Part shown: positions 1-13,550 of the stretch, in pieces
Position numbering within the stretch: position 1 is the stretch's first letter
Layout of the letters: each line of letters begins with the position of its first letter
The notes under the pieces: generated by a model
Databases searched by the model: none
What the model saw: the letters and a program-made list of their open reading frames with translations, nothing else
What the model was told of the DNA's origin: nothing
Made by a program: the position numbers and the translations under genes
Source of the DNA: Botryococcus braunii
Lineage: Eukaryota; Chlorophyta; Trebouxiophyceae
DNA: 15,000 bases
Assembly: GCA_002005505.1 (NCBI GenBank)
Contig: KV908405.1
Span: 177,739-192,738 of the forward strand
Direction: 5' to 3'

Positions 1-107
1 TCGATAATCTATCTGATGCTTATATGATGCCTTCCAAGCTCGTACACACATCCACCGGGAGCATCAATTTTGAATTGGCCGCTGCCCACCCTTGGACTGC
101 CCCTAAC
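1..107. other. Unassigned left edge
   Basis: No open frame, RNA gene or repeat structure is visible in this stretch, which leads into the CCCTT-rich repeat. Confidence 0.5.
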
Positions 108-258
108 CTTCCCTTCCCTTCCCTTATAAAGGAAGGTAACTACATTGCTTTGCCTTCCCTTCCCTTCCCTTCCCTTACCTTTCCTTATAAAGGAAGGTAA
201 TTACCTTCCCTTCCCTTCCCTTCCCTTATGAAGGAAGGTAATTGCCTTCCCTGCCGTG
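108..258. repeat. CCCTT pentanucleotide repeat with foldback spacers
   Basis: Runs of CCCTT are interrupted three times by a near-identical segment, CCTTATAAAGGAAGGTAA, with one copy reading CCTTATGAAGGAAGG. Each spacer reverses the strand bias, so a pyrimidine run is followed by its own partial complement and could fold back. The plus strand is almost pure pyrimidine within each run. No gene overlaps it. Confidence 0.85.
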
Positions 259-890
259 CGCTTCCCTTAGTTTTGTTTCCGTTGAAAACCTGCGGTATAC
301 CTTTAGTCTAAGCAGGACTCAAAGGTGCCTGATCAGCCGTACGGCGCAAAATCAGCACTCATGAGACGGCGCAAAAGCTGATCGGGGCCCCGTTCCTTAT
401 TATGCATCTGGCCACTTCGAGGTTTAGGACAGGCCTCCAGCACGCCATGGCCCAATTAGGAGCATGTACCTCCAAATTTCCAAACCATGGCAGGACGAGG
501 GAAGGGAGGTGAAGATAGCAAGGAGGTCCTCAAGGGAAGAAAACAAGAAGAAAGGCTCAATTGAGCACACACTTAGTGCACGTGCCTGGCCTGTGCGAGG
601 CCAGTGCCCCTCCTACATACGTATACATCGACGTGTTCTCCTCCCAATTGGGATTCCCTGAAAGGGGCTTGAGCAATTGCGGAGTAAGGGCTTACAAGGG
701 CTAAGTGACAGTTCGACGCGCACAAAAGTTCGATCTGGACCCTCCATGAGGAAGACGAATTACGTCTCCATAAACTTGTCAAACTCGGCATGCTATGAAG
801 TTGTGGGTCGCATCGAATGTATTCATGAGTACAGTAGTGTCACACTCAGCCCGCTGTGTTGATGATGCTGATGAGCATGTACATATATGA
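259..890. other. Unassigned region
   Basis: Only short open frames in mutually inconsistent frames are present. None has a recognisable domain or a convincing splice context. No RNA gene was seen. Confidence 0.5.
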
Positions 891-912
891 CATGGGTATA
901 TATATACCCATG
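891..912. repeat. 22-bp perfect palindrome
   Basis: The first half reads CATGGGTATAT and the second half is its exact reverse complement. It sits just before the alternating purine-pyrimidine tract and could extrude as a small cruciform. A second, 10-bp palindrome (TACACGTGTA) follows a few bases later. Confidence 0.8.
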
Positions 913-929
913 TCTACACGTGTACACAG

Positions 930-987
930 GTGCGCGCGCGCGCGTGTGTGCGTGTGCATGTGTATGTGTGTGTGGGTGGGTGTGGGT

Positions 988-1069
<82 letters not shown>
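930..1069. repeat. TG-type microsatellite with CG-rich head
   Basis: The tract begins with alternating GCGCGCGC, passes through mixed TG/GTGGG units, and becomes pure TG from about 990 to 1069 (some 40 dinucleotides). Nearly all of it alternates purine and pyrimidine, the pattern that favours Z-DNA under supercoiling. Open frames across it encode only Cys-Val or Thr-His alternation and are not genes. Confidence 0.97.
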
Positions 1070-1070
<1 letters not shown>

Positions 1071-1627
1071 ACACCCTTCATAGACAAGCAATCAAACGCC
1101 AAAGGAAACATCCCATCATCCTGTCCCTGCTGCCTCCAGATTCAACTGCACTGTTGGCATCAAAGGGACTAAAGGCGCATGCATGCTGAACAGCTGTTGG
1201 CAGCAAAAGCACTAGTGTTGTTGTTACTGTTCAGTACTGTTGGCACTAAAAGCAGTTGCAAGGTGTCTATTGCAACAGGGAGCCAGCGAGCTTGCCAGCT
1301 ACAAACTGGGAGAACAAGTAACCGAGAAATGGACTTGAACCACTCAGCGGATAAGTGATGAAGAATGGTAAACCTCTCCCAGATTCCATGGGCTTGCCAC
1401 CTTCCTTGGTTTTCTCGTCCTTGAAGTCCTTTCCTTACCTTCTCCGAACCGCTCTTGACCTCCCCTTTCACGTCTTGAACCATGCCCCACCACTCAAACC
1501 AAGATCAGAATGGATTATCACATGCAGAGGCACAGTGTGACGTACCGCCACGCACTCCCGAGACGACCTCTCAACGGTCTTTGCACCTTCCACTTGACCC
1601 ACTAGCCGCTCCCGTCCCCTCACCTTT
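1070..1627. other. Unassigned region
   Basis: No recognisable gene. A minus-strand open frame (1169-1483, 104 codons) starts with a charged stretch but shows no family signature or splice support. Confidence 0.45.
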
Positions 1628-2045
1628 TACCGATTACCTCCTTTTCTCAAAGCTTGTGTTGAGTGCGTTCTGCGTCAAGGGCGACGGTTACATGCTTTTC
1701 CAAAGCCTTTCGTTGGGTGCATTATGCGTCAAGTCCAACATCTACATCCTTTCACCAAGTCTTCATCGAGCACGTTATGCATCCAGGCCAACGATTACAT
1801 CCTTCCCCAAAGCTTGAATCGAGTACATCACGCGTCAAAACCGACGATTACATCCTTTCCCCAAAGCTTGCGCTGACTACGTTATGCGTCACGCCAACAA
1901 TTACAGCCTTTCCCAAAGCTTGTGCTGAGTCCGTAATGTCTAAAGGCTGGCAAAGACATCCGGTTCCGAAATCTGTGTTGAGCATGTTATGCGTCAAGAC
2001 AACCAATTACTTCCTTTGTCCAAAGCTTGTATTAACATTGAGTAC
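1628..2045. repeat. ~54-bp tandem array, left part
   Basis: About seven and a half degenerate copies of a 52-55-bp unit. Landmarks in order in each unit are AAAGCTTGTGTTGAGTAC, GTTATGCGTCAAGGCCAAC and GATTACATCCTTTCCCC. Copies begin near 1649, 1701, 1756, 1810, 1863, 1915, 1969 and 2022. Because the unit is close to a multiple of three, spurious open frames of up to 166 codons run through it. The last copy stops abruptly after GAGTAC at 2045, and its remainder resumes near 2897. Confidence 0.93.
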
Positions 2046-2891
2046 TGTAGTTCAAACAACATGGAATAAACAATTACTTCAACAATCACTTAAAAACTTG
2101 CTGACGGAACACCATCGTGCCTGCATGCGCACCGACACCAGGACTTCAAACAAGCCTTATTGAAGGCACATAACAACAAGACGTGAGCCGTGGTCATATA
2201 TGGTTCTATATATTTAGAAAGCCAACAAACTGTTGACTTCAAGAGACTGGCCCACTTAAATACCATGACAAGCTACGTAGCCGTATCCGAGTCAGCCCAG
2301 GTACGTCTACCTTGTACATGGTGTACAATACACCGGACTTCGTGTTCGACTTTGAAAGTCCGAACATCCGGGTCCTGACTCGGACCAGAACACTCATGTT
2401 TCTAGTCACGATCGTCGGTGCTGCAGCTGGCTACTAAATGGCTAATCAAAGGAAAGGACCGTGAATGGATACGGTCAACCTTTCGGTTATCCCTTGGGTT
2501 TGCACACTCATATTTCTATCTCCTGGAGGTGCTAGTTGACTTTGTGTGCTCAGTCAATTCCAGGCCTCAGCATTTTATCATAAGACTAGACAAATGATAA
2601 GGTCATCCTGGAGTTCATGAAGAGAACACCAAGATCAGCGTCCAAACAGCTTCTATACAAGTATTCACGCATGGAATGCCTTAGATTTTGTCTGAGCACC
2701 CGCAGACACCCTTGAAGTTACATATAAACAGCAGATACGTATCTCGCATTGCTTAGTAAGTACAAACCACGTTGCAGACGAGGTCTGCATGGCGTAGATA
2801 CTCTGTTCAGTGATCGTTGTCCCCAAAGTCGCATGACAATTTATTGGATAATGACAATTAGGGTCTCATCTGCAATTAGATTATCACAACA
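2046..2891 (+). mobile_element. Putative solo LTR inserted in the tandem array
   Basis: This 846-bp block interrupts a single ~54-bp repeat unit: the unit's first part ends at 2045 and the rest continues at about 2897. The block begins TGTAG and ends CACAACA, giving the TG...CA (TGT...ACA) ends typical of retrotransposon long terminal repeats. It is flanked by AGTAC (2041-2045) and ATTAC (2892-2896), a 5-bp target-site duplication with one mismatch. A TATA-like ACATATAAACAG lies near 2720, which would leave about 150 bp of R-U5, a sensible layout for a plus-oriented LTR. There is no internal coding region, primer-binding site or second LTR here. Insertion is seen directly; assignment to the LTR class is inference. 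Confidence 0.6.
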
Positions 2892-2896
2892 ATTAC

Positions 2897-3232
2897 GTTA
2901 CGCGTCAAGGCCAACGAACACATCTGTCACCCAAAGTTGTGTCGAGTCAGTTATTCGTCGAGGCCGATGCTTACATCCTATCCTCAAAAAGCTTGTGTTG
3001 TGTCCACACCACGTGGGTCATGGCACCAAGGCCAACAGTTTCATCCATTAGCCAAAGCGTGCATTGAGTACATTACGCGCCGCAAAGCCATCAGTTGCAT
3101 CCTTTCGCCAAAACTTGTGTGGAGTACATTAACGCATCAAGGCCAAAGATTACATCCTTTCCCCAAAGCTTGTGTTGGGTGCGTTATGCGTCGTCAAGCC
3201 CGACAATTACCGCTTTTCTCCCCTGATCTTTC
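2897..3232. repeat. ~54-bp tandem array, right part
   Basis: Continuation of the array beginning at 1628, with about six more degenerate copies. It starts in mid-unit with GTTACGCGTCAAGGCCAAC and ends with GACAATTACCGCTTTTCTCCC, about 45 bp from the RPB5 stop codon. On the minus strand several units carry TGTAAT, so any RPB5 transcript reading past its stop enters this array. Confidence 0.92.
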
Positions 3233-3236
3233 GTTG

Positions 3237-3272
3237 TTTTTTTTTGTGGGGGGGGGGGGGGGCGGGGGGGGG
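3237..3272. repeat. T9 / G15 / G9 homopolymer cluster
   Basis: Nine T, then GT, 15 G, a single C and nine G. It lies 5 bp beyond the RPB5 stop codon, so the sense (minus) strand has a C-run right at the start of the 3' untranslated region. Confidence 0.95.
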
Positions 3273-3277
3273 ATGCC

Positions 3278-7600
<4,323 letters not shown>

Positions 7601-9404
7601 CTTGTAACTAGTAGAACGTCTTGTCGGGCAAGTAGTAAGTCGACACTGTCCAGGCTCCTCTCGATCCGCGTAAAATCAGTAAAGTCACAAACCATGTCAA
7701 GTCATAACCTGACAGATCTTGTTGTACTCTAAGACAGTCTTACAAATTTGTTACTCTTGGGTCTACTCCATAAATCCGTGTATTATCCAGAATAAATCAG
7801 CCCAGTGAGGTTTGAGAGAAAGAAATGTCCGGACTCGCTGCTAGAGTTCTGAAACTAGCTTATTTTTTTGTCGATACTTGAATGCTTTTTTGACTTCACA
7901 TATAGTGTCCTTATGTGTTGCACAGTTGAGCCCTGTTCAATGGTATTTCCGGCGACACCTGGGGGTCCCTGATGGCAGTACTGTACTGCAGAAGGCACTC
8001 ACTTTTCCCCTATAAGTCCGTTAATGGAGACGGCTCCTCGGCTGATGATTAGTGACGTCCGAACTTCCACACGGGAGCGGCGAACCCCACACGTTTTCAT
8101 TAACTCGGATAGCGACTCCGGAATCCCTTTGAACCTATTCCCTCCAATCTACAGCAGCTGTTGCACAGGAAGACTTCCCTTCGTGTGCTTCAGTTTCAAA
8201 CTTTCAGCGAACAAGGAGCTTGAGTCCTTTAATAATCTCAGTAGTTGAAATTACGTCTAGCCCTCAAGATAGAATGGTCCTCATACCGAGCCGCCCCTCC
8301 CCCATTAGCAGCCGTGCTTGTACACGATAAAAGCAGCCGGAGCCATAGCGAAAACGGTCTGCGCAATCACTTGTTCCAGTTCCAAGACTATCTTCCGAAG
8401 TTTATGCCTATATCTATAGCTCTGTACCCTTGCCCCGCGAACAGCGTCTCAGATCACTGGAGTTAGAGATGACTTGTCGCCCTCATTATTCGTGCAGGAG
8501 TGGTCTTGACCTTGCAGGGTCTTCACACATTTTGTTTCGTTGTGCACTTGCAATTCATGGGCTAAACGAACAAGAGTGGCAGGAGGGTCGTTAAAACTTG
8601 CAGTCCAACGGCTGGCGTTTTTAGGACAAGACAAGGAGGACGTAAAAATCTAGATTACACGTCAAAATCCTCTTGAAAGATTGCATTTTAGCATTGAACA
8701 TGGTATAGGCCACACCCTGCCCGAATGCAATAACATGCAAACAGAAGTTCTGCGAAATTTCAGCCCGAGAATTAATAACGATAGTGTCTGTATCTTTAGC
8801 ACTATTCGATCAAATTCAGTCTTGCCCGTGACACAGGCAGGGAAGCGTGTAGCTCCGGTCGCAGTCTTGGGCTGACGAGAAGGAGCTGAACCAAGCGCGT
8901 GGGGACGAGTGACAATCTGCAGCTGAAGATATGGAGCATCATGGTTGGCCAAGATGCCAGGTAGATAACAGATGAATCCATTGGTGCAGAGCCTTGTGTG
9001 CTACAAGCAGGCAGAAGGGGTAGAGCTTCGGGAGTGGAAGAGGTGGTGGGATGATTGGTATGCAGGCATCTTTCATGTAGACCAACCATCCATCATCTTT
9101 CATTTAGAGGGGGGGGGGTCCATACTCGTCCTATCCCGCTCGTTGACATAGGCTACAATGCGACACACATGTCTGTGCCTCGTTAGGGGCTTAAAAATCC
9201 TTCCATGTCCGTTAGGGGCTCAATGGCCAATGCCTATTAGGGGCTCAATGGGGTTCAAAAGTTCCAAGTCGCAACAGCGGTCCTCGCCATTGTGGCTGCT
9301 TTCAATCCGCAATAAATATTTGGTTTCTGGATTTGATGTTCTTTTTTCTCCATCTGCATATTAGTGCTGCGCCAAAACTGCAACCGTTATGATATCGCTG
9401 TTGA
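7601..9404. other. Intergenic region between RPB5 and the plus-strand gene
   Basis: This 1.8-kb stretch lies between two divergently transcribed genes and should hold both promoters. It is the least repetitive part of the window. Small open frames on both strands (up to 96 codons, e.g. 8662-8952 minus) show no recognisable family. I saw no clear TATA box for RPB5. Undetected exons or decayed transposon sequence cannot be excluded. Confidence 0.5.
9181..9252. repeat. Short TTAGGGGCT repeat
   Basis: Three copies of TTAGGGGCT at about 9183, 9211 and 9237. The last two are followed by CAATGG. The spacing is 26-29 bp. Confidence 0.7.
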
Positions 9405-11203
9405 AGCCACGCTGTTTACCAAGGAGCCCTGCAATTGTTTTGCAACGTTCTAGCAAACCCTAGGGACCATGGGGCACCAAGTTGTGCGAATTCATTCAAC
9501 CCGTGCGCCTCGCAGGCGTGCAGGGACCTGCTATCAGCGTTGCTTCTCGTCGTGGTGCTTCGATCTGGGAACGGGGAATATCCGAATGCAGCAGCCAGGC
9601 TCCAACACGGCGCGCCGGCTTCCACAGCCCGCGAGGCTTCCTCACATGGGTCACATGGGGCCCCCATGCCCGCGCAGGCCCTGCCCTTGATGTCATCAGA
9701 GTCCAGCTCAGGAGAACTCCTCGGCAGACCCATCGAGGACTATTTTGTTGACTCCCAGCAAGGTACAAGGGTTTTTACTGCTTGTTTGCTGCTTGCTTGC
9801 TGTTGTGTTTGTCTGTGCTTCTATCTGTCTGTCTGCCTGCCTGACTTTCTGTCTGCCTGTCTGGCTGCCGGTCTGCCTGGCGGATGGGTGGTCGTGGTGG
9901 TTAATGTTGTTGTCATGGCCGTCATTATCATCGTCGTTGGCGCTGTCGTCATTGCCATTCTTAGTCGTCAGCAGCAGCAGCAGCAGCATTGTTGTGGTAT
10001 TTGTTGTTGTTGTTGTTGTTGTTGTTGTTGCTGTTGTTGTTGTTGTTGTTGTTGTCGTTGTTGTTGTCGTTGTTGTTGTCGTTGTTGTTGGTGTTGTTGT
10101 TGTCCTTGTTGTTGTTGTCATTGTCGTCGTCGTCGTTGTTGTCGTTGTCTGTGCTGCTGCCGCTGCCACTGCCGCTGCTGCCGCTGCTGCTGCTGCTGTT
10201 GTCCTTGTCGTTGTCGTTGTTGTTGTTATTGTTCTTGTTGAACTTCCGGGATCCTCCTCGCTGTCTTTGGAGCCTCACATGGGCCTGTCCTGCGCCAGGA
10301 GCACGTGACGAGGTCACCTGCGAGCAGACGGACGAGGGGGCAATGTTCGAGAGCCTGCAGACGGCGGGGCCGTTTCCCTTGGGATCCGGGGCCGCCACGA
10401 AATCCGCCAGCCGCTTCGACGGAACGCCTGCGCCCGCGCTACTCCCCGCCCCGACCTTCCGAGGCACGTACATGTACCCGTCGCTGTGCTCGCTGGTGGG
10501 ATTTGCCCCCCGCTCCCTTGCAGGGGAGCCCGTCAACGTCTCCCTGGACCTTTCAGGGGAGACCAAGCTCATCCGCAGAGCGGTGCTCACGCTCGCGGGG
10601 CATGTCGTCCAGCTGCCGCACGTCGGCGAGAGCGTCCTCACCGTGCAGGGCCCGAGCGGGCGGGTCACAAAGCTCAAGTACGCGGACCTCTTCCCCAGCC
10701 TCGCGGGGCAGCCCGCCGGCTCCTGGGAGGTAACCGCAGCAGGAGCGCCGGCCCCCGCCAGCTGGCAGGCTCCGAGCGAGGGGCGGTACGCTGCGCCCGG
10801 CCCCCGTGGGAGCCGCGCCGACAACGTCACGAACCCCCCGCTCGCGGCGGAGTGCTACCGGAACCTTCTGGACCCCTGCAACGGGGTCCCCTGCGCGTGC
10901 GACGTCGCGGGCCAGGTGGCGGCGTTCCTCAAGGTCTGCGACAATCCGCTGCTGCTGGCCGGCGTGTGGACGGCCCTCTGCGCCACCACTAACCCCCTCT
11001 CCTCCCCCGCCTGCGTCGCTGCCACGGCGGTCGTCGCGTACTGCGCCGCCGTCGCGCTGTGCCCAGTCAGCAGCATCCCCCTGTCGTTCTTGTGCGCCCC
11101 CTGTCCCTCCCCATGCCACTGGACGTATCCGCCCCTCTGTTTGAATGTCCTCTCCGGTCACCTCTTGTATCCTTTTAGCAACATCCCCTTGTCGTTCTTG
11201 TGA
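9405..11203 (+). CDS. Unrecognised protein, probably secreted and Cys-rich (two exons, ends uncertain)
   Basis: Two open blocks join in phase: 9405-9762 (donor CAAG before GTACAAGG) and 10299 onward (acceptor TGCGCCAG), giving DSQQGARDEVTCEQ across the junction. The first block has no ATG until 9666. Upstream of that it encodes CRDLLSALLLVVVLRSGNG, a signal-peptide-like segment, so the true start may lie in an unseen 5' exon. The second block is GC-rich like RPB5 exon 5. It encodes a beta-prone middle (PVNVSLDLSGETKLIRRAVL, then HVVQLPHVGESVLTVQGPSG) and a Cys-rich tail with spacing C-x7-C-x4-C-x1-C-x12-C-x13-C-x10-C-x9-C-x5-C. I do not recognise the family. The frame stays open to TGA at 11201-11203, but from about 11060 it runs into a four-copy repeat, so a donor before that point is likely. 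The exon junction is well supported; function is unknown. Confidence 0.6.
9763..10298 (+). other. Intron of the plus-strand gene (536 bp)
   Basis: It has GT-AG ends and phase 1. It is filled by CTGT/CTGC-type tetranucleotides (about 9821-9885), six CAG units (9969-9987), and a long GTT/GTC/GCT trinucleotide field (about 9999-10240). One frame stays open through it and encodes poly-Cys, another poly-Val, another poly-Leu. These are translation artefacts of the repeat. Confidence 0.75.
9999..10240. repeat. GTT/GTC trinucleotide repeat field
   Basis: More than 70 consecutive triplets, mostly GTT with GTC, GCT and GTG variants, shifting to GCTGCC near 10150-10200. It lies inside the intron. Confidence 0.93.
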
Positions 11204-11224
11204 GCCCCCTGCCCCCCCCCCCCC

Positions 11225-11263
<39 letters not shown>

Positions 11264-11490
11264 AAAAGAAATTCCTGCTTCCTCCGGTGAATGTCCCGGT
11301 CACCTTGTGTCCAGCCAGCAACATCCCCTTGTGCTTCTTGTGCGTCCCCTGCCCCTCCCCACCCGACCCCACCTCCCCCCCCCCCCCCACCCCCCAAAAC
11401 AAATCGAGCTCTCCCGCTTCTTCTGGTTGAATGTCCATCCTGGTCACCTTGTGTCCAGTCAACAACATCCTTGTCGTATGTGTATGTCGT
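11060..11490. repeat. Four-copy repeat carrying C- and A-runs at the 3' end of the plus-strand gene
   Basis: The core is CAACATCCCCTTGTCGTTCT, followed by TGTGCGCCCCCTGCCCC. Copies lie at about 11071, 11179, 11319 and 11463, spaced 108, 140 and 144 bp. Each of the last three is preceded by TGAATGTCC...GGTCACC. Copy two ends in 14 C followed directly by 35 A (11212-11260), and copy three ends in further C runs. The first copy overlaps the end of the open frame. Confidence 0.85.
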
Positions 11491-11554
11491 ATTTATCAAT
11501 CTTGGGCATCTCTAGGCAGCTGTACAGCCTAGTATGTGTCTTCCTTTTCCATAG

Positions 11555-11654
11555 ATGTGGCCCAGTCCGCTGAATCCTGCTTGCCCTGCGTAGTCAGATG
11601 TACAGGCTGCCAGTACTGCAGGATGTTCCCTCGGGGCTGGCTTGCCCTTTAGGG
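11555..11654 (+). CDS. Candidate further exon, Cys-rich
   Basis: It is preceded by a strong acceptor (CTTCCTTTTCCATAG). In the frame that skips two bases it encodes VAQSAESCLPCVVRCTGCQY, then CRMFPRGWLAL and a stop. The Cys spacing (C-x2-C-x3-C-x2-C-x2-C) is in keeping with the Cys-rich tail of the gene upstream. To join, the upstream exon would need a phase-1 donor, and none is convincing. It may be unrelated to that gene or not coding. Confidence 0.25.
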
Positions 11655-11758
11655 AAGGGCATGCAAAGGCAAGGGCAGGCTTGCCCTTTCCCTTTGGATG
11701 AACGCCTATTGTCACACTTTCCAACACCTTCTCTCATCCTCCCCCCCTCCCCCGCCCC

Positions 11759-11848
<90 letters not shown>

Positions 11849-12099
11849 CCCCCCCTTTCTCTCCCGCACATTCGCGAGACCATGCACGTGCTCGCTCAGT
11901 GTCCAAATGCGCACATGCTCTACCGAAACACTTTTGGAAGTGCCCCTGCTGTGGTTTTAAAACAACAACTAAGCCGCTTCGGAGTGGCGGTGCAGTTGCA
12001 ACGGCACGTCCCCCAGCCCGCCCCTGCGCGTGACGCCTGCCCTACCCACAGACGTAGGGATGCGCGGATGACTCCCCACCAGTGCGCCTGGACGGAAAG
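11655..12099. repeat. CT microsatellite (11762-11845) in an unassigned stretch
   Basis: The stretch is dominated by about 42 CT dinucleotides flanked by C-runs. Around it I see only AGGCAAGGGCAGGCTTGCCCTTT (written here across 11667-11689), which contains the inverted pair AAGGGCA/TGCCCTT with neighbouring copies at 11642-11660. No gene was recognised. Confidence 0.8.
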
Positions 12100-12262
12100 G
12101 AGGAAGGAACGACTAACAGAAAGGAAGGAAGGACGGAATCTTAGGAAGGAAAGAAGGAAAGACGGAAGGAATATTAGGAAGGATTGAAGGAAGGAAGGAA
12201 TATTAGGAAGGAACGAAGGAAGGAAGGAATATTAGGAAGGAACGAAGGAAGGAAGGAATATT
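12100..12262. repeat. GGAA-rich 29-bp tandem repeat
   Basis: GGAA/GGAC tetranucleotides are organised into 29-33-bp units, each containing GAATATTAGGAAGGAACGAA (the first has GAATCTTAGG). About four units lie between 12136 and 12262. The plus strand is almost purely purine apart from the ATATTA interruptions. Confidence 0.9.
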
Positions 12263-12809
12263 ACATCCAGGACCAGCCAGTAGGGCACATTTCCCCTGCT
12301 GGCTGTTGCGGCAGTGCATCGCTTCTGTACTGCAGTTTTGCTCGTACCGCCTTGTACGGCAACTTGCTTCAGCCCACAGTCCATGCCTCGCGATAGCCTC
12401 AGCTCGCTTCCATCTGCTGCTTTGTTTGGAGACCCCTTTTGAGCTGCATCCTTCTGCAGTCCCCCCGTGATGGTACCCCGCAGGACACAACAGGCCTCCC
12501 TCCCCCCCCCCCCCTTAACTCCCACCGGCCGCTCCCTCCTGGACCAGCCCAAGGGGGATGCCCCTCCACCTCACCCCTTTTGTCCCCATTGGCTGCCTTC
12601 TTCTTCGAGTCCCCTTGGCAGTTCTCGTCCTCGCCCTCCCCCCCCCCCCCCCCCCCCCAAGTCCCTTGTCCCCGTGGCTGCCATCCCCACCCGCAAGTCC
12701 CCATGGCCGCTGCCACTCCCCCAGTCCCCATGGCAATGGACAACTGCCATTAACCCTCCACGGGTCCCCATGCCACCCAACTCTGCTCCGGTCCCCGCGG
12801 CTGTCAACT
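12263..12809. other. Unassigned stretch with C-runs
   Basis: No gene recognised. Long C-runs occur near 12503-12513 and 12639-12657. A plus-strand frame from an ATG at 12558 opens with a hydrophobic stretch and then enters the proline-coding minisatellite downstream; it is judged spurious. Confidence 0.5.
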
Positions 12810-13366
12810 CACCCCTGGCCCCCATGCCAGCTACCCCCCTCCCCTGGGCCTCCTGCCAAGTCCCCTCTCCCCTGGGCCCCATGCCAGCTACCCCCTCCCC
12901 TGGTCCCCATGCCAGCTACCCCCCTCCCCTGGCCCCCATGCCAGCTACCCCCCTCCCCTGGTCCCCCTGCCAAGTCCCCTCTCCCCTGGCTCCCATGCCA
13001 GCTACCCCCTCCCTGGTCCCCATGCCAGCTATCCCCTCCCCTGGCCCCCATGCCAGCTACCCCCCTCCCCTGGTCCCCCTGCCAAGTCCCCTCTCTCCTG
13101 GGCCCCATGCCAGCTACCCCCTCCCCTGGTCCCCATGCCAGCTACCCCCTCCCCTGGCCCCATGCCAGCCACCCCCCCTCCCCTAGTCCCCCTGCCAAGT
13201 CCCCTCTCCCCTGGCCCCCATGCCAGCTACCCCCTTCCCTGGTCCCCATGCCAGCTATCCACCTCCCCTGGCCCCCATGCCAGCTACCCCTCCTCCCCTG
13301 GTCCCCCTGCCAAGTCCCCTCTCCCCTGGTCCCCATGCCAGCTACCCCCTCCCCTGGTCCCCATTG
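12810..13366. repeat. 29-bp minisatellite with a four-unit higher-order period
   Basis: About 19 units of 27-31 bp. Type A contains CCATGCCAGCTACCCCCTCC; type B contains CCTGCCAAGTCCCCTCTCC. Their order is A B AAA B AAA B AAA B AAA B A, with B units at about 12852, 12967, 13078, 13192 and 13307, giving a higher-order period of about 114 bp. The minus strand is rich in GGG/GGGGG runs and could form G-quadruplexes. Confidence 0.95.
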
Positions 13367-13477
13367 AAGTTCATTGCGGCTGTTTCCCGCCTCCAAACCC
13401 CTGCTGGCTGCGTCATTATGCATTCAGCAGGACAGCAATCCCTGACCCTGGTCTGTGCCGTATCTCCGTTGGGAAAT

Positions 13478-13550
13478 CATCTGCATCCTTTTTAGGGGGC
13501 ATCCGCATCTTTTTTAGAGGGCATCCGCACCTTTTTGATTGTTTTTATAT

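Noticed and set aside
487..564. 25-residue frame beginning MAGRGKGG, like a histone H4 N-terminus
   Set aside because: The resemblance ends after eight residues, a stop follows, and no plausible donor leads to a histone exon.
1169..1483. 104-codon minus-strand frame beginning MVQDVKGEVKSG
   Set aside because: The charged N-terminal part looks mildly protein-like, but there is no recognised family, no splice support, and the C-terminal part is low complexity.
1663..2163. 166-codon frame with internal peptide repeats
   Set aside because: The ~54-bp tandem unit is divisible by three, so frames stay open. The frame runs straight into the inserted LTR-like block and shows no domain.
9763..10298. 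Read-through of the GTT-rich block as poly-Cys, poly-Val or poly-Leu coding sequence
   Set aside because: A GT-AG intron with the correct phase removes it and joins two ordinary coding blocks.
12558..13367. 269-codon proline-rich frame with a hydrophobic, signal-like start
   Set aside because: The 29-bp unit is not a multiple of three, and overlapping proline-rich frames are equally open. The period is maintained at the DNA level rather than the peptide level. A secreted Pro-rich protein cannot be fully excluded without transcripts.
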